DNA of 64,000 nucleotides from Methylotenera_A sp963701715 (GTDB lineage: Bacteria; Pseudomonadota; Gammaproteobacteria; Burkholderiales; Methylophilaceae), in contig CAVPAX010000005.1 in NCBI GenBank assembly GCA_963701715.1, positions 124,001 to 188,000 of the forward strand, in the 5' to 3' direction. A program made the position numbers and the translations under genes. The notes beneath the pieces are model-generated. The model was not told the origin of the DNA. It searched no databases and saw only the letters and a list, made by a program, of their open reading frames with translations. Of this stretch, positions 28,631 through 37,439 are shown piece by piece. Every line of letters begins with the position of its first letter. Within the stretch, counting starts at the first letter, position 1.

Positions 28631-29251
28631 TTATTCTGTGCTTCTTAATCGATACATGGCTAAATTGCCTAATAAGTTCGGCATAAGGCTGACATCATTG
28701 CCATCGGTAATTACTTTACGTTCAATCACGCTAATTTTGTAATTATTACAAAAATTATCAAAATCATTGATAGTGCATAAGTGAACATTGGGCGTATCGT
28801 ACCATTGGTATGGCAGGGTTTTAGAAACAGGCATGTTGCCTTTGAATATTTGTAGACGGTTGCGCCAGTAGCCAAAGTTGGGGAAAGTGACAATAACTTC
28901 CCTTCCCACGCGCAGCATTTCTAAGACAATTTTCTCAGTATGATGCATGGCTTGCAGGGTTTGCGAGAGGATGACAGTGTCAAAAGACTGGTTCTCAAAG
29001 CCGGATAAACCATCCTCCAGGTCCATTTGGATGACGTTTGTGCCGTTTTGCAAACAGGCCAGCCAATTGGCATCGTCTTTTTCTACACCGTAGCCTTTTG
29101 CTTCCAGCGAATCACGCAGATAAACAAGCAGCTGGCCGTCTCCGCAGCCTAAATCGAGCACTTTTGAGCCAAAATCTACCCATCCTGCGATAATTGCAAA
29201 ATCCTGCCTATATTTTAGGCCATGATTTGTAATATTTACATTATTTGACAT
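28631..29251 (-). CDS. metW: Methionine biosynthesis protein MetW
   Basis: This 206-residue class I SAM-methyltransferase-like protein has the motif V-L-D-L-G-C-G-D-G-Q-L-L and the MetW-typical segment V-T-F-P-N-F-G-Y-W-R-N-R. MetW is obligately paired with MetX in many proteobacteria and is thought to support homoserine acylation rather than methylate a known substrate. Its start overlaps the metX end by 11 bases. Confidence 0.94.
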   Translation of the reverse strand: MSNNVNITNHGLKYRQDFAIIAGWVDFGSKVLDLGCGDGQLLVYLRDSLEAKGYGVEKDDANWLACLQNGTNVIQMDLEDGLSGFENQSFDTVILSQTLQAMHHTEKIVLEMLRVGREVIVTFPNFGYWRNRLQIFKGNMPVSKTLPYQWYDTPNVHLCTINDFDNFCNNYKISVIERKVITDGNDVSLMPNLLGNLAMYRLRSTE

Positions 29252-30377
29252 CGTTAAATTCTATCTTGCTTAAATAGCTGCGCAAAATGTTGTGGTAATG
29301 CGCATCAGGCATTAAAAATGCATCGTGGCCATGCAAGGCAGTAACCTCAGCGTAGCTCACCGTCAGTTCATTATCCAGCAATGCTTTCACAATCTCGCGT
29401 GAGCGTTCGGGCGAAAAGCGCCAATCGCTGGTGAACGAAACCACTAAAAATTTAGCCTTTACATTGCTTAGGACCTTGCTTAAATCTCCTCCGCATTCAA
29501 GTGCCGGGTCGTAGTAATCCAATGCACGTGTCATACGCAAATACGTGTTGGCATCGAACTCGCCGGCAAATTTATCGCCTTGGTAGCGCAGGTAAGATTC
29601 CATTTCAAATTCCACATCGAAACTGTATTTGATTTTATCTTTTAGCTTGCGGCCGAATTTTTCTCCCATCGCATCGTCGCTTAAATAGGTGATATGTCCC
29701 AACATCCTGGCAATACGCAACCCTCTGCGCGGCACAGTTTTATAAGCGTAATAATTACCATCGTAAAACTCCGGGTCGGTAATAATCGCTTGGCGCGCTA
29801 CTTCGTTAAACGCCATATTCTGGGCTGTTAGGTTTGGCGCCGATGCAATTACTAATGCGTGTTTTATTCTATCCGGGAAAGCAATCGTCCATTGCAGCGC
29901 CTGCATGCCGCCCAGACTGCCACCAATCACCGCTGCTAACCGATTAATGCCTAAATAATCTAATAATTTTGACTGAGAGTTCACCCAGTCTTCCACCGTG
30001 ACAATAGGAAAGCTTGCGCCGTAAGGCTTCTTGCTTCTTGGCTTAATGCTGCTTGGCCCGCTGGAGCCATGGCAGCCGCCTAAGTTGTTGACACCAATCA
30101 CAAAAAATTTGTTGGTATCTAAAGGTTTATTGGGGCCAACCAGGTTATCCCACCAGCCCGGGTATTTGTCGTCCGCGCTATATTTTCCCGCCACGTGATG
30201 ATTGCCAGAAAGCGCATGGCAGATAAGCACAGCGTTGCTTTTTGCTGCGTTCAGCGTACCATAAGTCTCGTACACCAAGTCAAATTGCGGCAACACTTCG
30301 CCGCTTTTCAGCGTGAGCGGCTCGCTAAAATGCGCGGTTTGCGGACTTACAATTCCAATAGAATTATTTTCAGACAT
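29241..30377 (-). CDS. metX: Homoserine O-acyltransferase MetX
   Basis: This 378-residue alpha/beta-hydrolase has nucleophile Ser154 in G-G-S-L-G-G-M-Q-A. The acid Asp lies in F-T-S-D-W-R-F-S-P and the His in L-H-G-H-D-A-F-L. It activates homoserine as the first committed step to methionine. MetX enzymes paired with MetW in betaproteobacteria are usually annotated as succinyltransferases, so the acyl donor could be succinyl-CoA rather than acetyl-CoA; the sequence alone does not settle it. It is followed by the overlapping metW. Confidence 0.93.
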   Translation of the reverse strand: MSENNSIGIVSPQTAHFSEPLTLKSGEVLPQFDLVYETYGTLNAAKSNAVLICHALSGNHHVAGKYSADDKYPGWWDNLVGPNKPLDTNKFFVIGVNNLGGCHGSSGPSSIKPRSKKPYGASFPIVTVEDWVNSQSKLLDYLGINRLAAVIGGSLGGMQALQWTIAFPDRIKHALVIASAPNLTAQNMAFNEVARQAIITDPEFYDGNYYAYKTVPRRGLRIARMLGHITYLSDDAMGEKFGRKLKDKIKYSFDVEFEMESYLRYQGDKFAGEFDANTYLRMTRALDYYDPALECGGDLSKVLSNVKAKFLVVSFTSDWRFSPERSREIVKALLDNELTVSYAEVTALHGHDAFLMPDAHYHNILRSYLSKIEFNDVK

Positions 30378-30400
30378 AAGGTGATTATACTATGCAGATG

Positions 30401-31246
30401 CTACGGCAACATCATTCCGAGCGTTACACGGTCATTGCCGCCCAAATCTTTCAGTGTTTTAATCTCGCCAAAACCGGCCTGTTTTAGCAAATCTGCAACT
30501 TTTCCTGCTTGATTATAACCATGCTCCAGTATTAGCCATCCGTGCGGCTTTAGGTGTTGCTGTGCATGTTGAATAATCTGGCGAATATCATCTAAACCAT
30601 CTTGCCCTGCAACCAGTGCGGATATTGGCTCCCAGGGCAGGTCGCCTTGCGTAAGATGCGCGTCACTTTGTTCAATATAGGGCGGATTGCTGACAATCAA
30701 ATCAAACTTTTGATTGCTTAAAGCGCTAAACCAATCACTTAGCATAAAGCATACATTTGAGATTTTTAAATTTTTCGCATTTTCAATTGCAGCATCCAGT
30801 GCTGCTTGGCTGGCATCTACCGCAGTGACAAATGCATTTAGCCGGTATTTGGCAATCGCTAGCGCAATCGCGCCCGATCCCGTACCTAGGTCAAGGATAG
30901 AACAAGGGGCGCTATCTTGAGTTTTAGTTAAAGCCGCTTCGACTAAAGTTTCGGTATCCTGCCGTGGAATCAGCGTATCGGCCGTGACTTTGAGGTTTAA
31001 GCCGTAAAACTCACGATAACCCAAAATATACGCAATCGGTTCGCCATTCAAGCGCCTTTGTAACAAGGCCTCAAAAGCCGCATGGGCATTGGCTTCCAGA
31101 GCATCATTTTCATGTGCTATCAGCCATGCGCGATTCGCGCCAATTGCATGCTGCAGTAAAAGCTGGGCTTCTAACTTTGATTCACTGGCGCTAACTGATT
31201 TGGCAAGCGCAGTTTGGGCCTCATGCAACAGCGCATGAACATTCAT
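30401..31246 (-). CDS. prmC: Peptide chain release factor N5-glutamine methyltransferase
   Basis: This 281-residue protein has an N-terminal helical PrmC domain, the SAM motif I-L-D-L-G-T-G-S-G-A-I-A-L and the catalytic N-P-P-Y motif (I-V-S-N-P-P-Y-I). It methylates the Gln of the GGQ motif in release factors. It lies 17 bases after prfA, the gene for one of its substrates. Confidence 0.95.
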   Translation of the reverse strand: MNVHALLHEAQTALAKSVSASESKLEAQLLLQHAIGANRAWLIAHENDALEANAHAAFEALLQRRLNGEPIAYILGYREFYGLNLKVTADTLIPRQDTETLVEAALTKTQDSAPCSILDLGTGSGAIALAIAKYRLNAFVTAVDASQAALDAAIENAKNLKISNVCFMLSDWFSALSNQKFDLIVSNPPYIEQSDAHLTQGDLPWEPISALVAGQDGLDDIRQIIQHAQQHLKPHGWLILEHGYNQAGKVADLLKQAGFGEIKTLKDLGGNDRVTLGMMLP

Positions 31247-31263
31247 GCCTGACTTTCCATCCC

Positions 31264-32346
31264 TTAGTTGTCTTCGCCTAAACTCGCCAACAAATCCGCC
31301 TGATGCTCGGCGGACAATGCACCAATCAGTTCATCCATATCGCCTTCGGTAATCGCGTCGATTTTGTAGAGTGTGAGGTTGATGCGGTGATCAGTAATGC
31401 GGCCTTGCGGATAATTGTAGGTGCGAATGCGCTCGCTGCGGTCGCCACTGCCAATCAGACTTTTTCGCTCGCTGGCGATTTTAGATTGTTGTTCGTTCAC
31501 TTGAGCGGCTTTGATACGTGCCGCCAGCACAGCCATTGCTTGCGCTTTGTTTGCATGCTGGCTACGGCCTTCCTGGCATTCCACCACAATGCCGGTAGGG
31601 TTATGCGTAATGCGCACGGCAGAATCTGTTTTGTTAATGTGCTGACCGCCCGCGCCGCTGGCTCTAAAAGTATCAATGCGAATATCTGCGGGGTTAATCA
31701 CTACATCGTTAATCTCATCGGCTTCCGGCAGCACAGCCACGGTACATGCGCTGGTATGGATGCGGCCTTGCGTTTCGGTGTCCGGCACGCGCTGCACGCG
31801 ATGCCCGCCGCTCTCAAATTTAAGTTTGGAATAGGCGCCATAACCGATAATTTTGGCGATAATTTCCTTGTAGCCGCCCATTTCGCCTTCGTTGGCGGAC
31901 ATCACTTCCACTTTCCAGCCTTGGCGCTCGGCATAGCGCGAATACATGCGGAACAAATCGCCGGCAAATAGGCCGGACTCATCGCCACCCGTGCCGGCGC
32001 GAATCTCTAAGAATATATTTTTTTCATCGTTAGGGTCTTTAGGCAAAAGCAGCTTCTGTAACTCAAGCTCAACGGCCTCCAGCTTGGCTTTTCCCGCTTC
32101 AATTTCTTCCTGCGCGAATTCTTTCATGTCAGGGTCGCTCAACATTTTTTGTGCTTCCGCCATGTCGGCTTCGGTTTGCTCAAAAACGTGATACTGCTCG
32201 ACAATCGGCGTGATTTCGGCATGCTCTTGTGTGAGTCTGCGATAAGCGTTCATGTCATTCGTGGCATTTTCGCTGCTCATCAAGCGGTTCAATTCTTCTA
32301 AACGCTCGCTCAAAGTAGCGAGCTTTCTAATCATGCTGGGTTTCAT
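31264..32346 (-). CDS. prfA: Peptide chain release factor 1
   Basis: This 360-residue protein ends translation at UAA and UAG. It has the GGQ loop (G-A-G-G-Q-H-I-N) and a P-x-T stop-codon recognition motif reading P-D-T (in R-V-P-D-T-E-T-Q), where many RF1 proteins have P-A-T or P-V-T. The gene order hemA-prfA-prmC is the same as in E. coli. Confidence 0.97.
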   Translation of the reverse strand: MKPSMIRKLATLSERLEELNRLMSSENATNDMNAYRRLTQEHAEITPIVEQYHVFEQTEADMAEAQKMLSDPDMKEFAQEEIEAGKAKLEAVELELQKLLLPKDPNDEKNIFLEIRAGTGGDESGLFAGDLFRMYSRYAERQGWKVEVMSANEGEMGGYKEIIAKIIGYGAYSKLKFESGGHRVQRVPDTETQGRIHTSACTVAVLPEADEINDVVINPADIRIDTFRASGAGGQHINKTDSAVRITHNPTGIVVECQEGRSQHANKAQAMAVLAARIKAAQVNEQQSKIASERKSLIGSGDRSERIRTYNYPQGRITDHRINLTLYKIDAITEGDMDELIGALSAEHQADLLASLGEDN

Positions 32347-32365
32347 TTGCGGGCTTTATTAAATT

Positions 32366-33610
32366 TTAATTTTTGATTTGATAGAGATGGCGGAGTAGTG
32401 CTTCAAGTTTTACGTGCTCATCCCCGTGTGTTTGGTGCAGCGCATGGCTTGGCGCGTGCAGAAATTTATTGGTGAGTGCGTTGCTTAAGGTTTCCAGTGC
32501 TTTCTCAGGGCTCTCGCCTTTTTGAATGAGCTTGAGCGCTTTTTCAAGCTCAGTTTTGCGCATCTCTTCTGCTTGGTCACGCAGGGCTTTGATAGTGGGG
32601 ACAGAATCGCGCTTTTTAAACCATTGCATAAAGGCTTCAACACGTGCCTGCACTATCATCTCGGCATTTACAGCAGCCTCCTGGCGGTTTTCCATGCCTT
32701 CATTTACTACCTGTGCTAAATCATCAACTGTGTACAAAAATACGTCATCCAGCTCTGCGACCTCAGGCTCGATATCGCGCGGAACAGCTAAATCAACCAT
32801 AAAAATGGGGCGGTGGCGGCGCGCTTTAATGGCGCGTTCTACCATGCCCAAACCGACAATCGGCAATTGACTGGCGGTACTGGTAATGACAATGTCGAAC
32901 TCAGACAGGCGATCAGGCAAATCTTGGAGCAAAATGGCTTGGCCGCCGATTTTTTCTGCCAAGCTTTCTCCACGCTCGATGGTGCGGTTGGCGACAGTCA
33001 TGGATTTAGGTTTTTGTGCGGCAAAATGGTCTGCACAAAGCTCGATCATTTCGCCCGCGCCTATAAACAGCACACTTTGTTCGCTGATGTCGCCAAAAAT
33101 ACGCTGCGCCAGTTTCACGGCTGCTGCTGCCATCGAAATTGAGCTGCCTCCAATGTCAGTATTGGTCCGAACTTCTTTGGCGACTTCAAAAGTGCGCTGG
33201 AAAAGTTTATGCAGCAATGTTCCCAAAGTGCCAGCATCTTGTGCGATTTTGACTGACTGCTTGAATTGACCCAGAATCTGCGGTTCGCCCAATACCATGC
33301 TATCTAGGCCTGAGGCCACGCGGAAAGCGTGCTTCACAGCTTCCTGATTGCTGAGTGTGTAGGTGTAGGGTTGAATATTGTTTAAATCGAGGTGATGATA
33401 GTCGGCTAGCCAGTTAACAATTGGTTCAGGCGCGCGGGATTGCACGTAAATCTCTGTACGGTTGCAAGTGGACAGGATCGCTGCTTCGGTCGCGTTTTTC
33501 TTGGTTAAGTCGTTGAGCGCATCGCGGATAATTTCATTATTAAACGCAACGTGTTCGCGGATAGAAATAGGTGCGGTGTTGTGATTGACACCAATCGTAT
33601 AAAGTTGCAT
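32366..33610 (-). CDS. hemA: Glutamyl-tRNA reductase
   Basis: This 414-residue enzyme makes glutamate-1-semialdehyde from Glu-tRNA in the C5 pathway of haem synthesis. The catalytic Cys49 is in L-S-T-C-N-R-T-E. An NADPH-binding domain (F-I-G-A-G-E-M) and a C-terminal helical dimerisation domain follow. It is the first gene of a minus-strand unit reading into prfA and prmC. hemB, the next but one pathway enzyme, is at 40295-41293. Confidence 0.96.
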   Translation of the reverse strand: MQLYTIGVNHNTAPISIREHVAFNNEIIRDALNDLTKKNATEAAILSTCNRTEIYVQSRAPEPIVNWLADYHHLDLNNIQPYTYTLSNQEAVKHAFRVASGLDSMVLGEPQILGQFKQSVKIAQDAGTLGTLLHKLFQRTFEVAKEVRTNTDIGGSSISMAAAAVKLAQRIFGDISEQSVLFIGAGEMIELCADHFAAQKPKSMTVANRTIERGESLAEKIGGQAILLQDLPDRLSEFDIVITSTASQLPIVGLGMVERAIKARRHRPIFMVDLAVPRDIEPEVAELDDVFLYTVDDLAQVVNEGMENRQEAAVNAEMIVQARVEAFMQWFKKRDSVPTIKALRDQAEEMRKTELEKALKLIQKGESPEKALETLSNALTNKFLHAPSHALHQTHGDEHVKLEALLRHLYQIKN

Positions 33611-33742
33611 GGATCTATCTTATCAACTTAATTGACGTTGCTTTAAACTTGAATTCGAGTATTGCATTTGCTATTTCTATCCTTAAACCATTCGCTTTTA
33701 ATGCGCTTATGTAATTCTCATGCGTAATTTTCGCGTATCGGC

Positions 33743-33771
33743 TTATCTTAAGCAAGAAATAGCGTTAAAAT
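33743..33771 (+). promoter_or_regulatory. Candidate sigma-70 promoter for rpe-gph
   Basis: TTATCT and TAAAAT are spaced by 17 bases in the 197-base hemA/rpe divergent spacer, 36 bases before the rpe ATG. The -35 is weak. A GACGGA ribosome binding site follows at about 33794. I see no clear hemA promoter on the other strand. Confidence 0.4.
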
Positions 33772-33807
33772 AACCATTTAGCCATTCATTTAGACGGAAA
33801 CTTAGCC

Positions 33808-34518
33808 ATGAGTAAAACTTTTAGAATCGCCCCCAGTATTTTATCTGCAAATTTTGCCAAACTTGGTCAAGAAATTGATGATGTGATTACATCCGGTACA
33901 GACCTTGTGCACTTTGATGTGATGGATAATCACTACGTACCGAACCTGACTATTGGTCCATTGGTTTGTGAGGCGATTCGTGAGACCGCAAAGCGTGTGG
34001 GCGGTATTATTGATGTGCATCTTATGGTAAAGCCAGTCGATCGTATAATTCCTGACTTTGCTAAAGCTGGCGCCAACATCATTACTTTTCACCCGGAAGC
34101 ATCTGAACACATCGACCGCAGCTTGGCTATGGTACGTGATTTGGGCTGTAAATCAGGTTTGGTGTTTAACCCGGCTACGCCATTAAACTACTTGGACCAC
34201 GTTATGGATAAAGTGGATATGGTGTTGCTGATGAGCGTTAACCCAGGCTTTGGCGGTCAAAAATTCATTCCGGAAACGCTTAATAAGCTGAAGCTGGCGC
34301 GTGCCAAAATTGACGCTTATACCAAAGCAACCGGCCGTGAAATCTGGCTGGAGGTAGACGGTGGTGTGAATGCACAAAATATCGCTGAGATCGCTAAAGC
34401 CGGCGCGGATACGTTTGTTGCGGGTAATGCGATATTTACACAAGGCAAAGATACCGATAAAAATCGCTACAACACGATTGTGAGCGAATTGCGTGCTTCA
34501 CTCGCCACAGTAAAGTAA
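33808..34518 (+). CDS. rpe: Ribulose-phosphate 3-epimerase
   Basis: This 236-residue TIM-barrel enzyme interconverts ribulose-5-P and xylulose-5-P. Motifs are A-P-S-I-L-S-A-N-F, H-F-D-V-M-D-N-H-Y-V-P-N, M-S-V-N-P-G-F-G-G-Q and L-E-V-D-G-G-V. In a ribulose-monophosphate methylotroph it would help regenerate the formaldehyde acceptor (inference). Its stop codon abuts the gph start. Confidence 0.96.
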   Translation: MSKTFRIAPSILSANFAKLGQEIDDVITSGTDLVHFDVMDNHYVPNLTIGPLVCEAIRETAKRVGGIIDVHLMVKPVDRIIPDFAKAGANIITFHPEASEHIDRSLAMVRDLGCKSGLVFNPATPLNYLDHVMDKVDMVLLMSVNPGFGGQKFIPETLNKLKLARAKIDAYTKATGREIWLEVDGGVNAQNIAEIAKAGADTFVAGNAIFTQGKDTDKNRYNTIVSELRASLATVK

Positions 34519-35202
34519 TTGAGCCAAGTAGACGACTTAAAATTTAAAGTGAAAGCCGTCATGATCGATCTTGACGGCACGCTGGTACATACGGCGCCGG
34601 AAATCGCTGCTGCGGCAAACTTGATGTTAGCTGATTTAGGCAGAGCTAAGTTGCCGTATAGCCAAGTAGAGAGCTACATTGGTGAAGGTGCGGCAAGGTT
34701 GATAAAACGCTGTCTGACGCAACAGTTAAATGCTGAGCCTGAAGTTAGCTTATTTGAGCAAGCAGAACCTATGTTTTTTGCACATTATGCAAAAAATGTG
34801 ACGGAAAGCAAGCCTTACGATGGCGTAATAGATGGCTTGCAAGCCTTATGGAATAAGGGCTACAGGCTTGCCTGTGTCACTAATAAGCCGGAAGAATTTA
34901 CTTTGCCTTTGTTGCAAAAAAGCGGCCTGGCGGATTATTTTGAGCTGGTGGTTTCTGGCGATACTTTGCATAAAAAGAAGCCAGACCCTATACAATTGCA
35001 GCACATTTGTGCAAAATTCGATGTGCCTGAGTATGAGGCGATGTTGGTAGGCGATTCTGCGACCGATGTTGCGGCAGCGCAAGCTGCAGGTTGTTTTATT
35101 GTGACTGTGCCTTATGGCTACAATCAGGGTCGACCGATTGATATTTCACAAGTAGATGCAACGATTAAGGATTTAACCGAATTAACAAATTTATTAATTT
35201 AG
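34519..35202 (+). CDS. gph: Phosphoglycolate phosphatase (HAD family)
   Basis: This 227-residue protein has the HAD nucleophile motif I-D-L-D-G-T-L-V (Asp17/Asp19), motif II C-V-T-N-K-P, a K-K-P-D-P motif III Lys and motif IV V-G-D-S-A-T-D. The start is a TTG immediately after the rpe stop, which fits coupled translation; an ATG at 34561 would cut into the first motif. It dephosphorylates 2-phosphoglycolate. The rpe-gph-trpE order is common in proteobacteria. Confidence 0.9.
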   Translation: MSQVDDLKFKVKAVMIDLDGTLVHTAPEIAAAANLMLADLGRAKLPYSQVESYIGEGAARLIKRCLTQQLNAEPEVSLFEQAEPMFFAHYAKNVTESKPYDGVIDGLQALWNKGYRLACVTNKPEEFTLPLLQKSGLADYFELVVSGDTLHKKKPDPIQLQHICAKFDVPEYEAMLVGDSATDVAAAQAAGCFIVTVPYGYNQGRPIDISQVDATIKDLTELTNLLI

Positions 35203-35233
35203 CTATTTTTCAATTTTCAAGTTAAGTAAACGT

Positions 35234-35287
35234 ATGATTTTTTTAAACAATAATTTTCACTGCTGGCGTAGCTCTTGGCGAGGCTAG
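35234..35287 (+). CDS. trpL: Candidate trp operon leader peptide TrpL
   Basis: A 17-codon ORF upstream of trpE encodes MIFLNNNFHCWRSSWRG, with two Trp codons (11 and 15) near its end. It sits where a ribosome-mediated attenuator would be and is followed by alternative hairpins. There is no strong ribosome binding site before the ATG. Two Trp codons in 17 could arise by chance a few percent of the time, so support comes from position and context. It is too short for ordinary gene finders. Confidence 0.5.
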   Translation: MIFLNNNFHCWRSSWRG

Positions 35288-35351
35288 ATCACGCTTGCGC
35301 GCTTAATTTATGGCTGACGCAGGCAAAATGCTGACGGCAAAATAGCCGTCA
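35265..35351 (+). promoter_or_regulatory. Candidate trp attenuator: mutually exclusive hairpins before trpE
   Basis: Several pairings compete. GCGTAGC (35266-35272, over the first Trp codon) can pair with GCTGACGC (35313-35320) with one bulge. CTTGCG (35294-35299) can pair with CGCAGG (35318-35323). TGACGGC (35332-35338) pairs perfectly with GCCGTCA (35345-35351). The last hairpin is followed by A's rather than T's and ends about 20 bases before the trpE ribosome binding site, so it is not a classic intrinsic terminator. Control could be translational, or the model could be wrong. Confidence 0.4.
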
Positions 35352-35379
35352 AAAAATTAGAAAATTATTAGGAATCAAG

Positions 35380-36873
35380 ATGTTTACTACAATTAACAAA
35401 ACCGAATTTAACGCGTTGGCCGCCAAGGGCTATAACCGTATTCCACTGGTGATGGAGACGTTTGCCGATCTGGATACGCCGCTATCACTCTATCTCAAGC
35501 TTGCTAACCAACCTTTTTCTTATTTGCTAGAAAGCGTGCAGGGTGGTGAACGTTTCGGGCGCTATTCCATTATTGGTTTACCAGCTAAAACCCGCATCGT
35601 TGCAAATGGCTTTACAGTACAAGTTTTGCAAGAAAACAAAGTCGTAGAAACGCATGAGAATACCAATGCGCTGGACTTTGTAAAACAATTTCAAGCGCGT
35701 TTCAAAACGCCACCTTACGAAGGCCTGCCCCGTTTTACTGGTGGTTTGGCCGGTTATTTTGGCTACGAAACCATTCGTTATATTGAAAAGCGTTTGGCTC
35801 ACACAAGCAAGGCTGATGCGATTGGTACCCCTGATGTGCTGCTAATGGTGTCAGAAGAAATAGCTGTAGTGGATAATCTTAGCGGCAAGCTTTATTTCAT
35901 TGTTTATGCAAATCCGTCTGATACAAATGCGTATGAAATCGCGCGTAGTCGTTTGGGTGGCCTAGTCGCACAGTTACGCATTAAAGTGGCTATTCCGGAA
36001 TCGGCGCCAACGACCAAAACCCAGGCCAGTTCAGAGTTTGGTGAAGATAATTTCAAAGCTGCCGTTAAAAAGTCGCAAAGTTATATTGTCGATGGCGACA
36101 TTATGCAAGTGGTACTTTCGCAACGCATGTCCCAACAGTTTTCAGCACCGCCGTTGTCGTTGTACCGTGCATTGCGTAGCCTTAATCCGTCACCTTATAT
36201 GTTTTATTACGATATGGGTGATCACCACGTGGTCGGTGCATCGCCTGAGATTCTGGTGCGGCTGGATGATGGCGTTGTCACCTCGCGCCCCATTGCAGGC
36301 ACCCGTCCGCGCGGCAAAACGCGCGAGCAAGACCTAGCATTGGCTGACGAATTGTTGGCTGACCCGAAAGAGCGTGCCGAGCACGTGCAGCTGATGGATT
36401 TGGGACGTAACGATGTCGGCCGCGTTGCACAGATTGGCACTGTAAAAGTTACCGATAACATGATGATTGAACGTTACTCGCATGTGATGCACATTGTGAG
36501 TAATGTAGAAGGCAAACTTAAACCGGGCCTGGATGCGATTGATGTGTTGAAGGCGACATTTCCCGCCGGTACAGTTTCTGGCGCGCCAAAGGTGCGGGCA
36601 ATGGAAATTATTGATGAGCTGGAACCCAGCAAACGCGGTATTTACGCAGGTGCTGTGGGTTATTTGGGCTTTAATGGTGATATGGATGTGGCGATTGCGA
36701 TTCGTACTGGTGTCATCAAAAACAATATGCTCTATGTGCAAGCAGGGGCGGGCATTGTGGCTGACTCCGTGCCGCAATCTGAATGGGATGAAACACAAAA
36801 TAAAGCCAAAGCGGTGTTGCGCGCGGCGGAGCTTGTGCAAGCGGGTTTAGATAGTAGTAAAGGGGCCGAATAA
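35380..36873 (+). CDS. trpE: Anthranilate synthase component I
   Basis: This 497-residue enzyme converts chorismate to anthranilate with TrpG. The Trp feedback motif L-L-E-S is at residues 49-52 (S-Y-L-L-E-S-V-Q-G-G). The chorismate-binding domain shows D-I-M-Q-V-V-L-S-Q-R, R-P-I-A-G-T-R-P-R-G and G-A-P-K-V-R-A-M-E. A TAGGAA ribosome binding site precedes the ATG. Its stop overlaps the trpG start by one base (TAATG). Confidence 0.97.
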   Translation: MFTTINKTEFNALAAKGYNRIPLVMETFADLDTPLSLYLKLANQPFSYLLESVQGGERFGRYSIIGLPAKTRIVANGFTVQVLQENKVVETHENTNALDFVKQFQARFKTPPYEGLPRFTGGLAGYFGYETIRYIEKRLAHTSKADAIGTPDVLLMVSEEIAVVDNLSGKLYFIVYANPSDTNAYEIARSRLGGLVAQLRIKVAIPESAPTTKTQASSEFGEDNFKAAVKKSQSYIVDGDIMQVVLSQRMSQQFSAPPLSLYRALRSLNPSPYMFYYDMGDHHVVGASPEILVRLDDGVVTSRPIAGTRPRGKTREQDLALADELLADPKERAEHVQLMDLGRNDVGRVAQIGTVKVTDNMMIERYSHVMHIVSNVEGKLKPGLDAIDVLKATFPAGTVSGAPKVRAMEIIDELEPSKRGIYAGAVGYLGFNGDMDVAIAIRTGVIKNNMLYVQAGAGIVADSVPQSEWDETQNKAKAVLRAAELVQAGLDSSKGAE

Positions 36874-37439
36874 TGTTGTTGATGATTGATAATTATGATT
36901 CCTTTACCTACAACTTGGTGCAGTATTTTGGCGAGCTTGGACAGGATGTGCAGGTTTATAGAAACGATGAAATTGATTTAAAAAAAGTCGCCGAACTCAA
37001 GCCTAGATACATAGTTATTTCACCTGGCCCTTGCACACCTAATGAAGCGGGTATTAGCTTGGCACTGATTCATGAATTTGCAGGCAAGATACCGTTGCTG
37101 GGTGTGTGTTTGGGACACCAAAGTATTGGCCAAGCGTTTGGAGGCAAGATTGTTCATGCCAAGCAATTGATGCATGGTAAGACATCACTGATTCATCATA
37201 AGAATATCGGTGTGTTTAAAGACTTGCCTAACCCCTATACCGCTACGCGCTATCATTCGCTGGTGATTGAGCGCGAAAGTATTCCTGACTGCCTGGAAAT
37301 TACGGCTTGGACCGATGACGGCGAGATTATGGGTGTGAAACATAAAACACTGGCAGTAGAAGGTGTGCAGTTTCATCCGGAATCTATTCTCACCGAACAT
37401 GGACATGATTTATTGAATAACTTTTTGAAGGCCTATTAA
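36873..37439 (+). CDS. trpG: Anthranilate synthase component II (glutamine amidotransferase)
   Basis: This 188-residue class I amidotransferase has nucleophile Cys79 in G-V-C-L-G-H-Q-S and the His-Glu pair in V-Q-F-H-P-E-S-I. It supplies ammonia to TrpE and possibly also to PabB for folate synthesis. It is coupled to trpE by a one-base overlap and ends directly at the trpD start. Confidence 0.96.
   Translation: MLLMIDNYDSFTYNLVQYFGELGQDVQVYRNDEIDLKKVAELKPRYIVISPGPCTPNEAGISLALIHEFAGKIPLLGVCLGHQSIGQAFGGKIVHAKQLMHGKTSLIHHKNIGVFKDLPNPYTATRYHSLVIERESIPDCLEITAWTDDGEIMGVKHKTLAVEGVQFHPESILTEHGHDLLNNFLKAY

Noticed and set aside
31303..31971. Long plus-strand open frame of 222 codons opposite prfA
   Set aside because: It lies entirely antisense to a well-conserved release factor gene, with no ribosome binding site or family features; frame shadow.
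35332..35351. TGACGGC/GCCGTCA hairpin as an intrinsic terminator
   Set aside because: It is followed by A's, not T's, on the plus strand; kept only as part of a possible attenuator structure.
36334..36840. 168-codon minus-strand open frame opposite trpE
   Set aside because: Antisense to the conserved chorismate-binding domain; composition (His/Arg-rich) is typical of a shadow frame.
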